Positions 54,020-64,000 of a DNA stretch of 64,000 nucleotides are shown one piece after another. The position numbers and the translations under genes are program-made. The notes under the pieces were generated by a model that had not been told where the DNA came from, made no database searches, and saw nothing but the letters and a program-made list of their open reading frames with translations. Every line of letters begins with the position of its first letter. The first letter of the stretch is position 1. Origin of the DNA: Streptococcus parasanguinis (lineage in GTDB: Bacteria > Bacillota > Bacilli > Lactobacillales > Streptococcaceae); the NCBI RefSeq assembly GCF_018499505.1, contig NZ_JAHDAC010000001.1, positions 310,001 through 374,000 of the forward strand, in the 5' to 3' direction.

Positions 54020-54358
54020 ATGTACAAAATCAAGCTAAAAATCGGTGGAATTGATAAAGAATTTACCAAAGAATACATCAATGTAGAGGATAATCTCCTC
54101 GCAACTGAACAAAACGTGCGACAATCAGCACTTATCCAAGACCCTAAGAAAGCGAATGATCCAAAAGAAAATCGCAAACTAAATGAAGCATATCTCAAGA
54201 TGTTCGTGGATATGTTTGGTGGTCAGTTTAAAGTCGAAGATTTGAAGCAAGCAGATATCACGATTTTAAAAACACTTGAAAAAATCTATCTCGCAGCGCT
54301 TGGAATTAAAGAAGAAGTGATCGAAGACCTTGAGGGTGAAGACGAAAAAAAGGGATAA
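54020..54358 (+). CDS. tail assembly chaperone (gpG-like)
   Basis: 112 residues, MYKIKLKIGGIDKEFTKEYI start as in lactic-phage gpG proteins. It lies before the tape measure gene and ends with a slippery run that extends it into the next ORF. Confidence 0.88.
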   Translation: MYKIKLKIGGIDKEFTKEYINVEDNLLATEQNVRQSALIQDPKKANDPKENRKLNEAYLKMFVDMFGGQFKVEDLKQADITILKTLEKIYLAALGIKEEVIEDLEGEDEKKG

Positions 54359-54549
54359 GCCCAGAAGAAGCGCGTGACAATCTCTTAATCTGGTTTCAGG
54401 AGTTGATGCAACAGGGATATACGATCCTTGAAATAAAGCAAATGCGACTATCTGACTTTGATTTAATGGTTAAGGCCTTTGAAACGAAGAAAGAAGAATC
54501 AGAGAAAGAGACCACGCTTGATAAAGCATTTCCGCTTCTATTTGGTTAA
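54346..54549 (+). CDS. gpT part of tail chaperone, made by -1 frameshift
   Basis: Heptamer A AAA AAG at 54346-54352. After -1 slippage the frame reads GISPEEARDNLLIWFQELMQ and on to TAA 54547-54549, 65 residues after the slip. This is the classic lambda-type G/GT arrangement. The extension has no start codon of its own with a ribosome site. Confidence 0.85.
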   Translation, partial: KKGISPEEARDNLLIWFQELMQQGYTILEIKQMRLSDFDLMVKAFETKKEESEKETTLDKAFPLLFG

Positions 54550-54562
54550 GAAAGGAGGATAA

Positions 54563-57500
54563 ATGGCTAGTAATTTAGGTGAATTAGTAGCAACAGCCTC
54601 GCTTGATATCCAACCGTTCATTGGAAATACCAAGCAATTAAGCTCATATATGCGTGGTCTGGATCGATCCTTATCTGCGATGGAGAAATCCTTTAAAAAT
54701 GTTGGTAAAGGCGGTAAGAACTTAACGGGCATGAAAACCGTGTTAGGTGAGACTGCGAACAGCATTAAGGCCTATGAGGGAATTTTAAAGCAACAATCAG
54801 AACACTATAACAATCTGAAATCAAAAATTGGTGATTTGAGTAGTGCGAGTGCTAAGAACAAGGAAGATTTGTTAGGCGCACGTAATGCGATGTTGCAGAC
54901 CGCTACGACTTTATCAGATTTGAGAGGCAGGTATGCTGATCTCACTAAAGAAATTAATATCCAGTCTAGTAAATGGACACAGGTCGGTGATAGCTTGCAT
55001 TCATTTGGTTCAAAGATGCAAAACATCGGAACGAAGATGCAAAGTGTTGGATCGACACTTACCAAAGGTCTGACTGTACCACTACTTGCTGGCGCTGGGG
55101 TTGCGGTTAAGGCTGCGATTGACTATGAAAGTGCCTTCGCTGGGGTAAATCTTTGCCCTCTCTAATAGTAATATTAGAGTAATTAAATCGAGCAAAAACG
55201 GTAAAAGCTAAGTCTTACAGATATGCTAATACCGTGCTAACTTATCAGATAGCGAAAGGCTGATAAGCAGTGTAGAGCGTAGGAAGTGAATAAATATAAT
55301 CTTCCCACGAGTGTTCGACAACCTTTATAAAAGGTTGAAAATGTACGCCGAACTTACGAGAAATCGTAAGAAGTAAAGGATAAAAAGCTTTTACGATAAC
55401 AAAATTGAAAGAAAACAGTGGACGGAACTCCACAACAGTTCGCACAATTATCTACCAGTATCCGTGAGATGGCTAAAGAAATGCCGCCTAGTGCGGTAGA
55501 AATCGCACACGTAGCAGAAGCAGCAGGACAATTAGGTGTACCAATCGGTGCAATTAAAGACTTCTCCAAAACTATGATTAATTTGGGAGTGTCTACTAAC
55601 CTAAGCTCCGAAGAGGCTGCATCGTCAATCGCTAAAATCGGTAATATCATGCAAGTTTCTGGTAAGGATCTTGGCACATGGTCTGGACACTTTGGATCTG
55701 CCGTGGTGGATTTGGGTAAGTATGGTTGCCCAGTTACTAAGAAATTAGTAGCTTAAAATAACGGCCAAAATCGGTGAAAACTAAGTCTAAGGATAAGTTA
55801 ATACCGAGGTAAATTGAGTGATTAAAAAAACTCAATCACCGTAGAGCATAGGAAGTGAACCTATGCTTTTTGTTTACTCAAAAAGCGTAGAATACAATCT
55901 TCCCACGAGTGGCCGTCATCTTAACAAGTGAAGTTGAAGATGAAAATATATGCCGAACTCATAGGAAACTATGAGAAACAGAGGATAAAAAGCCTTTGTG
56001 ATAACAAATGAACCATTTTGCCACGACAGAACGTGATATCGTTGAAATGACTAACCGTCTTGCTGCAGGCGGTAAGCTAGCTGGTTTAACCACACCAGAC
56101 ATTTTAGGTCTTGCGACTGCGATGAGTAGCGTGGGTATTGAAGCCGAAGCAGGGGGAACTGCACTCACACAGACCCTTACTGGAATTGGTAAGGCGGTGT
56201 CTGGTGTTGGTAAAGGTGCGAAAGAGAAACTAGAAGTCATCGCACAAACTGCAGGAATGACTGCAGAACAATTCTCTCAAGCGTGGAAGCAGAAACCGGC
56301 AGAAGCATTACAAGCCTTTATTAAAGGTTTGCAACGTGCGCATGATGAGGGCAAGAACATGGACGGTATCCTTGACGAGCTTGGAATGACAGGTATCAGA
56401 CAAGGTAATATGCTGAAATCTCTTGCATCTGCATCAGACCAAATGGGCGAGGCAGTCCGCAGGTCAAATAGTGCGTGGAAAGAAAACAGCGCACTTACTA
56501 ATGAAGCAAGCAAACGTTATGAAACCACTGAATCACAACTAAAAATCTTTAAAAACAAACTTACTGATATTGCTATTGAGTTCGGTGGACCACTACTTAA
56601 AGCATTGAATAGTGGTTTGGACGCTGCGAAACCATGGCTACAAACCTTGTCAGACATGGCTAAGAAATTTAGTGAGATGTCAACAGAGCAACAACAAAGC
56701 ATCATCAAATGGGGTGCTATGGCTGCTGCAATTGGTCCGGCTTTGAAATTTTTTGGCAAAGGCGCAAGTATTATCGGTGGATTCGCTAAAGGATTAGGAA
56801 CGATTGCGAAAGGTATCGGTACATTTAGTGGTACACTTAAAACCATTTCTAACGGTGGTGGTTTTATCAACGGTCTGAAACAGATGGCCACCGGTATGAC
56901 TGCTACTGGTACGGCTGCAGAGGGTGCTGCTGCAAGTACAGGGTTATGGTCCAAAGCGCTTACGTTTTTAACCAGTCCAGCAGGCTGGATCACTGGCGGT
57001 CTATTGATCGGTGGTATTGCTACTAAGTTTGCTCTCGATGCGCAAGAGGCTGAAAAACGTACTCATTTATGGGGAACTGCAGTAAGTGAACTGCAAGCTA
57101 AAGAATTAAGCGGATTGTATGACAAAGTACAAGAAGCTAACAAAGCTATGATGGACTTTGGCTCTGGATCAACCAAGAGTGTTGAAGAGGTCCGTAAGAG
57201 TGTACAGGGTCTTGGGCAAGATATTGCTAATTTAGTCGATAAAAATACCCAAAAGAAAATTGAACTTGCTGATAAATTGGGATTGTCAAAAGAATCCCAA
57301 CAAGCGATCATGGAGGGTGCTGAACGTACTAAAACAGTAGTCAGTGACTTGACTGGTCAGATCACAGATATCTACCAGAGAGCGGCAGACCAACACAGGG
57401 ATATCACTAAAGAAGAACAACGTATTGTCACAGCAAACCAAAATGAGTTGATTAATATCCAACTTAAGAATATGAAATATTCTGGTGATGAGCGTGTAGC

Positions 57501-59433
57501 AATTACAAAAGCAATTAATGGTGAAATCAGTGGTCTAAATCGTGAGCAGGCCCAACGTTCATTGAGCGAACTCTTGAAGTGGATGGCTGATGAAAAGAAA
57601 GCCTATGACGATCGTAAGAAGCTCTTAAAAGAGGCTCTTGATAGTATCAAGGGGACAGATGCAGAAAGTGTAGCAGCACGCAAGAAAGTCACTGCTGAGT
57701 TGCAACAAATTGAAGCAGATCACAACGCTAAGATGGAAGCGTATGGAGTCCGTTATGCTCAACTGGTCAAAAAATTCCGTGAAAGCGGGATTGACGGGAT
57801 CGGTGAGCAAGTAGCTAAGATGTACCAAGAAGCCTTTGAAAAGACTGGTCTATCATTCGAAGAATTCGAAAAGAAAGCTATTAAGGCAGGAAACTCAATT
57901 CAACAAACCAGCTCACTTTGGGCGCATGAAATTGACGGTATGTCTGAAAAGCAAATCCAAGCTAACACAGCGTGGAATTCAATGGTCTGGGATTTGAAAG
58001 AGGGTAAAGTTAAAACCAATGCTCTTGATATTCTCAAGGAAGCAGCAAGCGCAGAAGATGGTTGGAATCAAATGGAATTCCTTTTGAAGAATGCCAACCT
58101 TGAAACTAACGCTAAGATGACAATCGGTCAAGCACTGGTTGAGGTTGGTAAGTGGGATAGTTTAACCCCGCAAGAGAAAGAGTTGGTTGTAGGCAACAAC
58201 CAAGGTATGAAAGCAGTCCTTGATAGTAAAACATTGCTTGAACAGTACAATGCAATGCCAGCAGAAGTCAAAGAACTCTTAATGAAGAATACTGACTTTC
58301 TCTCATCTGGTGAACGTGCTACAGCGATCATTGAGCGTTGGAATACGCTGACACCAGAGCAGAAAGAGCTGATCTTGAAAGATGCTGCGAGTGATAAAGC
58401 TGAACGTGTAAGACTGGCAGTTGATTCTCTCACTGGTATGGCTCACGTAGTCAATTTGGATGCAGAAGATAAGACCAAGAGCGCTATCGCTAGTGCGATG
58501 TCTAGCATCTTAACACTACCTACCGACCATAAGACTGATCTGATCGCAACCCCAGACGGGGTTACACTTGGAACTAACCAAGCGATGGGCGCTTTGGGAT
58601 TGTACAACGGATTCGCAGTACCAACCAAACCATTAACAGTTGATCCAAGCAATGCGACAAATGGCGCACAACAAGCAATCAACAAACAACAAGAATGGAA
58701 TAACACTCCATCTCCTGTTAAACCACAACTTGGCGATCCAACTGGTGCGATCACTGCCGCTCGACAAGCAATAAACACTCAAAATGCTTGGAATGCGACA
58801 CCGTCACCTACAAAAATAATCACCGCAGATGCTTCAGGAGCACAGATCGGAGCCATGGTTGCCAAAGGTGCAATCATGTCCATCCCGACATCTTGGACAA
58901 CCGTCATTACAACAATCCATAGGGAAGTCAAAGGACACGCTAAAGGTACGAATTTCCACGAGGGTGGACTTGCAATGGTCAACGACCAACGCGGTACGCT
59001 TTACAAGGAAATGGTCACCTTGCCAACTGGTGAATCGTTTATCCCAGAAGGTCGTAATGTTATTCTTGATCTTCCAAAAGGTTCAAAAGTCATGCGCGCT
59101 GGTTTGACTAAAAACCTTATGCGTGAATTAGGTATACCGAACTTTGCGGATGGTGTAGGTTGGAAACGTTCGGAAGTTGCGAATGTTACACAACGGATTA
59201 AAAACGTTAACGAATGGAAACGGAACAATGAACAACGTGACCTTGTACCGTTTATCCAAGAGTTGATTGACCAAGTAAAACGTGGTAACAATCGCGATGA
59301 TCGACCAAACCAAAATTACACCTTGAATGTGCATGGAAATAGCACTGGACAAGATTTGACACCAGAGTTTATGAAACGCTTAATGCGTGAACTAGCATAC
59401 TATACTAATCAGGAAGGAAGGGGATTAGCTTGA
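54563..59433 (+). CDS. tape measure protein, split by two group I introns
   Basis: Exon 1 54563-55146, exon 2 55408-55717, exon 3 56011-59433. Joined they give 4317 nt, one frame of 1438 residues. Both junctions restore the expected TMP sequence: SAFAGV-KKTVDGT and VVDLG-NHFATTERD. Exon 3 carries hydrophobic Gly/Ala helices, coiled coils and a C-terminal basic part. It sets tail length and helps DNA entry. Without splicing the protein would stop at codon 201. ATG 54563 follows AAAGGAGG. Confidence 0.92.
55147..55407 (+). ncRNA. group I intron 1 (261 nt, no ORF)
   Basis: P1: exon GGGGU pairs with intron GCCCU, with the U-G pair at the splice site. P2 CTCTAATA/TATTAGAG. P3 TCGAGC/GTTCGA. P4 ACGGT/ACCGT. 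P6 CTTATCAG/CTGATAAG. P7 GCGTA/TACGC. A P7.1-type stem GGAAG/CTTCC and P8 CAACCTTT/AAGGTTG. Ends with G55407 as group I introns must. The extra P7.1 stem suggests subgroup IA. Removal fuses exons in frame. Confidence 0.92.
55718..56010 (+). ncRNA. group I intron 2 (293 nt, no ORF)
   Basis: Same plan as intron 1 with compensating changes: P1 exon TTGGGT with GCCCAG (U-G at the site), P2 AGTTACTAA/TTAGTAGCT, P3 ACGGCC/GGCCGT, P4 CGGT/ACCG, P7 GCATA/TATGC, P7.1 GGAAG/CTTCC with an extra hairpin inside, P8 CATCTT/GAAGATG, P9 hairpin with a GAAA loop. Ends with G56010. Shared blocks (CTTCCCACGAGTG, GGATAAAAAGC, GATAACAAA) show common origin with intron 1. Confidence 0.92.
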
Positions 59434-60146
59434 CAATATTTACTTTCAACGGAAAGAATAATACTGAATTCGGCTTAAAAGTCGCAGAAGGCAAGAAGAT
59501 TACTACTTCCAGCCTTGATGTAGAGCGCGTGACAGTAGCAGGACGGGACGGTGACTTACTAATCAGTAATAACCGTCTTAATTCTGCTGAATTGAGTTTC
59601 CCAGTGAATTTTGTGAAAGAAAAGGGCTTAATTGCTACAGAAGTTTATAAAATTTCTGAGTGGTTGAACGTGGCAGGTTATAAGGATTTAACGATCTCTT
59701 ATGATCCAGATTTCATCTATCGTGCTGCATACCTTGAAACATTTAGTATTGAGGAAACCATGCGACAATTTGGCAAAACAACCATTAATTTCGTGTGCTA
59801 TCCAGTCAAATTTTACAAGCAAGGGCGCACTACTCAGACGCTATCTAATGGTGCCACGGTAAACGGTATTGGCAATGTCAACGCAAAACCTATCATCACA
59901 CTAGTGGGGTCAGGCGACTGTACACTTACTATCAACGGTCGCAAGACCAAACTAAAAGATATCCAAGGCAAGATCACGCTTGATATGCAAGCAAACCAAG
60001 TATTTAAGGATAATCTGCCAGCGTGGGATAAGGTGGTGCGATCTCCACAATTTCAAATGCCGTACTTTGACTATGGACGGAATCTTATAAGCTGGGACGG
60101 TAACTTTGAAGTGTTTACAATCCCAAACTGGGGGGTTAAGTTATGA
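59430..60146 (+). CDS. distal tail protein (Dit)
   Basis: 238 residues; TTG 59430 overlaps the tape measure stop by 4 bp, AGGAAGG upstream. Siphovirus Dit pattern with FTFNGKNNTEFGLKVAEGKK start and a galectin-like C-terminal domain. Forms the hub joining tail tube and tip. Confidence 0.88.
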   Translation: MTIFTFNGKNNTEFGLKVAEGKKITTSSLDVERVTVAGRDGDLLISNNRLNSAELSFPVNFVKEKGLIATEVYKISEWLNVAGYKDLTISYDPDFIYRAAYLETFSIEETMRQFGKTTINFVCYPVKFYKQGRTTQTLSNGATVNGIGNVNAKPIITLVGSGDCTLTINGRKTKLKDIQGKITLDMQANQVFKDNLPAWDKVVRSPQFQMPYFDYGRNLISWDGNFEVFTIPNWGVKL

Positions 60147-63100
60147 GGCCTATACTATTTAACAAGAATGAGCAGTCATTTGATACGTATGGCCTTGGCG
60201 AGCTTAACGTTACCAAGGGGACAGTCACGCGGGAACGCAACGGGAATTATACACTATATGCTGAGATTCCCGTGAATGATCCAGCAACAGCGACTCTTGA
60301 GAAAGAAATGAAGCTGAAAGCTGATGCTGGAATGCGAACCAAAAACCAAACCTTTGAGATCTCACGGATTGTTAAGGATAGCAGTAACATTGTTAAAATC
60401 TACGGTCAGCATATCAGTCATAAGCTGGAATACATGGTATTGCGAAATGCCACAGCATTTGCTGGATCAGCATATAGCGCGCTAGGCATCTGGAAGGGCG
60501 CATTAATTGGTGACCTACATTTTGATGTATGGTCAGATATCCAGACGACTGGTAAGGGTGTGTTCGACATCTCTAAGATGGAGAATGCAAGACAAGCCCT
60601 TGGCGGTGTAGAAGGATCAATCCTTGATATCTATGGCGGTGAATACGAGTTTGACAATATGACCGTGCGACTGCATAAGCAGTTAGGTCGTTCTGCTCCA
60701 ACTGTTTTAGAGTATGGCAGAAATATTCTGAGTGCTGAACTCGATGAAACAATCGAGAGTGCATACACTAGCGTGTTACCATTCGCAACGTATACTCCCG
60801 ATAAGCCAGAGGGTGACACTAGCGATAGTCAACCAGACCCTGTAACGGTCACACTATCAGAAAACTACGTAGATAGTAAGTATAAGGCTCTCTATGCACA
60901 TCGCAGAATTAAGGTCGTAGACTTTTCTAGCGATTTTAAGAGCGATAGTAAGAGCAAGGATATCCCAACACCCGAGAAGTTGCGTAAAGTTGCTAACGAT
61001 TACATGGAACGAAACGCAATCGGTAAGCCTAAGATCAATATTAAGATTGAGTATGCTGATTTAGCACGTACTCTTGATTATGCTGATAATGGCTGGATCG
61101 AGGAATTAGAGCTATGTGATATCGTACCAATTTATTATCCACAGATTGGGCTTACAGACGAAACTGCGAAAGTAACGACTATCACTTACGACTTTATCAA
61201 CGAACGAAACGAAAGCGTAGAATTTGGTGATATTGGTACAAATGTCCGTGCGACAATGCAGAGCGGACTCGCTGGCAAGGTTGATGATATCGCTAAAGCC
61301 CAGCAAGATTTTGAGAATAGTTTGCCAGACTATTTACTTAATGCACAAGGGAATAAAGTTTGGTATAACAAACCAGACGATAAAGAGCATAAAGTTGGCG
61401 ATATCTGGTTTGAAAAAAACGGACTCTATGACCGAATGTACGTTTGGAACGGATCACAGTGGGAAAAACGTATCGACACGGAAGACGTCGATAAGATTAA
61501 GAAGGAAGTCGACAAGCAACTAGAACAAGCCAAGCAGTCAACCGCACTTGAGATTGAGAAAGCAAACGCTAAAGCGCAAGAAGCTCTTATCAAAGCTGGT
61601 ACAATCCCAGACACGGCCACGTTATCGGATCAGATTAAAACGCTAATTTTAAACAGTCCAGATCTGGGCCGTAAGGTTACGGAAACCTTTAATAATGCTG
61701 ACAACGGAGATACGATCTATAGTAAGGTGTATTCGAAAGTAGCAAAGAATTTTGCGACCAAGGGCGAATTTGAAAATATAGACCGTATCCAGAACGACAT
61801 GGGTCAAGATTTAATTGGCCTGTCTAAAAAAATTGAAACGCAAACCGTAGAATTTAACAAGCTGACGGAAAGTAACAAACTCTATGAGCGTATCCTTGGC
61901 ACGTCAGAAACAGGCGCACCAGACAAGCTGTCCCGCTTGGTTATGTCCAGTGATATCTTTCAGACGGAAGTCGGGAAGTACGTCACTAGTGACAATAATT
62001 TGATTGTTAATTCAGAGACAATGGACCAGCACGTTTTAGTAAACGAAACCAAGCCAGGAGTCAATGTATCTGTCAGCGATGGAGTCTTTACAATCAAAGC
62101 TCAAGGCCTAACGTCTTACAACTGGTCGGGGTTTACGCTTCCGATTTACGTTCGCAAGATTTATCGAGGTGAAACATACTCCGTCGGTTTCAAATATCGC
62201 GTTCGCGGGGCGATTGATCATGATTTCAACGTCATTATCAAAAACCACGTTTTGAATCGCGCAGCGTTCGTGGCTACAGCCGCACGCTCAAGTACTCCCG
62301 TTTCTGATGAGTGGAAAGAATTTCAAGGGACGTTTTATATGTCCTCAGATTTTGAGTTCGGCAATCACAGAAACTTACCATTTTATGTGTATGTTACCAA
62401 AAACGGCTGGGTAGAAATTAAAGAAATTATGCTCGTCCGTGGTTCGCGCACTGGGCCTTACAAGCCAAGTCAGTTTGACGACGCGTTCAAGGAAACAAAG
62501 GCAGTACGGACGCAAGTGACACAGCTTGCTGGATCATGGGCAGTTCGTAACCTAAACAGCAACGGTGATGTACTTAACTCTATCAACGTACTTGCAGACG
62601 GCACGAACCGAATAGACGGACGGTTAACTCATATCACAGGCCAGACCAAGATTGATAATGCGGTGATTAAGGATGGTATGATTGCTAACCTAAATGCTGA
62701 TAAAATCACGGGTGGCACGATTGATGCAAGTCAGATTAACGTTATTAACGTTAACGCAAGTAATATCCTTGCTGGTACAATGCAAGGAATGATTTTGAGA
62801 GGTGGCAGGATCGAGGCATTAGACGGGTCGCTTTCGATGGACCTTAACAACAAGAAGATTAGGCTCAATGGCGACAACGTAGGCATTGTACGGGAATTTA
62901 AAGATTATCCAACTCAATTTATACGTTATGAAGCTCAAAGAGAGAACAATCAAAATCATGCACGGACCATTATTGGCAGTAACCGAAATGGGACAGAGAA
63001 TTGGAATTCCACTACTTTTGCCGGACTAATAATCGACAATAACCAGAATAACGGTGAAGATTATATTTATTTATTTGGAGATATTACAAAATTAAGGCAC

Positions 63101-63385
63101 TCTCCAGCAGACGAAGGATGGAATTTTAAAAATGTAAACCAGATTATAGAGCCAGCTAAATGGGGTAAGAATTCCGAAATTTGGTGTAGGCATTTTGTTG
63201 TCCCCAAAAAAACAAAAACAGATACGGATAGACCAACTGAATTTATCCGTTTAGAGGAAAGTGTTGTTGCTCTGTGGAGATTGTGGGCGCATGCTAGAGA
63301 TCAAGTCACGATGTCTGGTGCCATGCGGAATAAGATCCGATCTATGCTAGATGCGTGGAGTTTAGATAGAGATACGGTTAAATAA
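60143..63385 (+). CDS. tail-associated lysin / receptor-binding tail protein (Tal)
   Basis: 1080 residues. N-terminal about 375 form the prophage tail endopeptidase domain (gp27-like hub). A linker with GDIWFEKNGLYDRMYVWNGS (about 418-437), a coiled coil (about 448-480), a jelly-roll-like carbohydrate-binding region (about 630-780), and repeats KITGGTIDASQINVINVNAS near 850 of a beta-helical stem. It probably touches the host wall. ATGA overlap with Dit. Confidence 0.88.
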   Translation: MRPILFNKNEQSFDTYGLGELNVTKGTVTRERNGNYTLYAEIPVNDPATATLEKEMKLKADAGMRTKNQTFEISRIVKDSSNIVKIYGQHISHKLEYMVLRNATAFAGSAYSALGIWKGALIGDLHFDVWSDIQTTGKGVFDISKMENARQALGGVEGSILDIYGGEYEFDNMTVRLHKQLGRSAPTVLEYGRNILSAELDETIESAYTSVLPFATYTPDKPEGDTSDSQPDPVTVTLSENYVDSKYKALYAHRRIKVVDFSSDFKSDSKSKDIPTPEKLRKVANDYMERNAIGKPKINIKIEYADLARTLDYADNGWIEELELCDIVPIYYPQIGLTDETAKVTTITYDFINERNESVEFGDIGTNVRATMQSGLAGKVDDIAKAQQDFENSLPDYLLNAQGNKVWYNKPDDKEHKVGDIWFEKNGLYDRMYVWNGSQWEKRIDTEDVDKIKKEVDKQLEQAKQSTALEIEKANAKAQEALIKAGTIPDTATLSDQIKTLILNSPDLGRKVTETFNNADNGDTIYSKVYSKVAKNFATKGEFENIDRIQNDMGQDLIGLSKKIETQTVEFNKLTESNKLYERILGTSETGAPDKLSRLVMSSDIFQTEVGKYVTSDNNLIVNSETMDQHVLVNETKPGVNVSVSDGVFTIKAQGLTSYNWSGFTLPIYVRKIYRGETYSVGFKYRVRGAIDHDFNVIIKNHVLNRAAFVATAARSSTPVSDEWKEFQGTFYMSSDFEFGNHRNLPFYVYVTKNGWVEIKEIMLVRGSRTGPYKPSQFDDAFKETKAVRTQVTQLAGSWAVRNLNSNGDVLNSINVLADGTNRIDGRLTHITGQTKIDNAVIKDGMIANLNADKITGGTIDASQINVINVNASNILAGTMQGMILRGGRIEALDGSLSMDLNNKKIRLNGDNVGIVREFKDYPTQFIRYEAQRENNQNHARTIIGSNRNGTENWNSTTFAGLIIDNNQNNGEDYIYLFGDITKLRHSPADEGWNFKNVNQIIEPAKWGKNSEIWCRHFVVPKKTKTDTDRPTEFIRLEESVVALWRLWAHARDQVTMSGAMRNKIRSMLDAWSLDRDTVK

Positions 63386-63396
63386 GGATGTGGGAA

Positions 63397-63591
63397 ATGC
63401 ATACAACAGACAAAATTATCAACGATGTCGCAATCCAACTTGCGAATAAAATTATTGAGTGCGCGAATTATAAGGCGTACTATGAACAAACAAATGAATT
63501 GCTAACTAAATTTAACGATGTTTTAGCTAGTGATTCAGCACTCAAGGAACTCTTTGATGAGGCCTCTCAAAAATTAGAAGAAGGTAAATAG
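63397..63591 (+). CDS. small phage tail-region protein
   Basis: 64 residues from ATG 63397 (AAGGATGTGGG upstream); ATG 63388 in frame is too close to the ribosome site. Helical, MHTTDKIINDVAIQLANKII. Common between Tal and DUF1366 genes in streptococcal prophages. Function unknown. Confidence 0.7.
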   Translation: MHTTDKIINDVAIQLANKIIECANYKAYYEQTNELLTKFNDVLASDSALKELFDEASQKLEEGK

Positions 63592-63594
63592 TAT

Positions 63595-64000
63595 ATGACA
63601 TTTAAAGTAGTAAATAAATACGCACAGGACGCTAACCGCACATTTGTCGCAATTCGACAAGACGCACCTTATACGGCCTTTGACCGTGTGTTAATCGGTG
63701 ACCGTACCAATGACACAGACGAGGCTCTTATTGAGGCTGTATTGGGTCAAATTGCCACTGAATTTAATCCAGCGGACGGTGTGAAGAAATTGCAAGAGGA
63801 CTTGCACACTCAAGCGCAAGAGTACGAAGCTAAACTCGCCAAAAAAGACGAAGGAATTCAGAAAGTCAAAGACGTCGCTGAGTGGAGCGTACTTGCTCGA
63901 GTGACTGACGTGGACAACCCACTCGATCCTACAGTATTCAAGCGTGGCCTTGAGTTGGTCGATCTTGGTAAGGTAGGCGAAACCTATCCAGCGCAAGCAA
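63595..64000 (+). CDS. DUF1366-like phage protein, 3' end outside window
   Basis: ATG 63595 follows GAAGGT; 135 codons seen, no stop before the window ends. MTFKVVNKYAQDANRTFVAI resembles streptococcal DUF1366 proteins found before holin and lysin genes, with a coiled coil (about 62-100). Confidence 0.75.
   Translation, partial: MTFKVVNKYAQDANRTFVAIRQDAPYTAFDRVLIGDRTNDTDEALIEAVLGQIATEFNPADGVKKLQEDLHTQAQEYEAKLAKKDEGIQKVKDVAEWSVLARVTDVDNPLDPTVFKRGLELVDLGKVGETYPAQA

Larger units (their letters stand above)
39876..64000. mobile_element. siphovirus-type prophage, left part, probably defective
   Basis: From the integrase to the window end the order is int, repressor, early genes, replication, RusA, packaging, head, tail. 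Lysis genes and the right attachment site lie beyond 64000. The small terminase is a remnant and the large terminase and portal are fused by a deletion, so packaging should fail. Late genes keep intact frames, which suggests the damage is recent or that part of the virion is still used. Confidence 0.93.

Noticed and set aside
53368..54198. 276-codon ORF on the minus strand
   Set aside because: It lies wholly opposite the major tail and chaperone genes, is Ser/Arg/Leu-rich, and has no ribosome site; a shadow of well-biased codons.
55147..56010. Tape measure gene read as three pseudogene pieces
   Set aside because: Both interruptions are exactly removable group I introns with covarying helices, so splicing explains them better than decay.

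Overview
The window comes from a low-GC Firmicute, almost certainly a viridans Streptococcus of the mitis/sanguinis/parasanguinis kind. I infer this from protein sequences I recognise (YbeY, Era, SmpB, SecG, RpmG, VicRKX, CcpA next to divergent PepQ, a CpoA-like glycosyltransferase pair before thrS) and from gene order. No database search was possible, so the species is not fixed.

Layout. 1-4.3 kb: the end of a GNAT acetyltransferase, tRNA-Thr(GGT), and a BmrCD-type heterodimeric ABC drug exporter behind a leader with a 23-codon ORF and two intrinsic terminators. 4.3-12.2 kb: a housekeeping run ybeY-dgkA-era-mutM-coaE-pmrA-rpmG-secG-rnr-smpB. 12.2-20.9 kb: tehB (a miniature IS-derived element sits in its terminator), a TetR regulator, mntH, an FtsX-type ABC transporter, a phosphoesterase and an Rrf2 regulator. 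20.9-25.6 kb: an accessory stretch with an LPXTG surface protein abutting a permease remnant, an uncharacterised secreted protein, a frame-broken two-helix membrane ORF, a small lipoprotein, and the second copy of a 175-bp repeat that ends in a terminator. 25.6-39.8 kb: pepQ/ccpA, two glycolipid glycosyltransferases, T-box-thrS, a DUF389 gene lying between two thrS 3' ends, vicRKX, and small membrane/lipoprotein genes.

39.9-64.0 kb is a siphovirus-type prophage that runs off the window. Its lysogeny module (integrase, CI-like repressor, three palindromic operators) reads leftward. Early genes read rightward but are interrupted by two leftward genes, one a deoxyribosyltransferase/TIR-like protein that may act in defence. 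The replication initiator gene carries an iteron-like origin. The packaging module is broken: the small terminase is a remnant, and the large terminase N-terminal half is fused in frame to the portal C-terminal half, so the prophage is probably defective. The head and tail operon is otherwise intact.

Most unusual feature: the virion operon relies heavily on RNA-level decoding. The tape measure gene is split by two small related group I introns, whose P3 and P7 helices covary and whose removal restores one 1438-residue frame. The major capsid gene ends at a +1 frameshift candidate (CCC-U before a GC hairpin), the major tail gene at a canonical -1 heptamer (CCCAAAG), and the tail chaperone gene at the classic A-AAA-AAG site. 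Finding two introns and three recoding sites in about 9 kb is the main result of this window.
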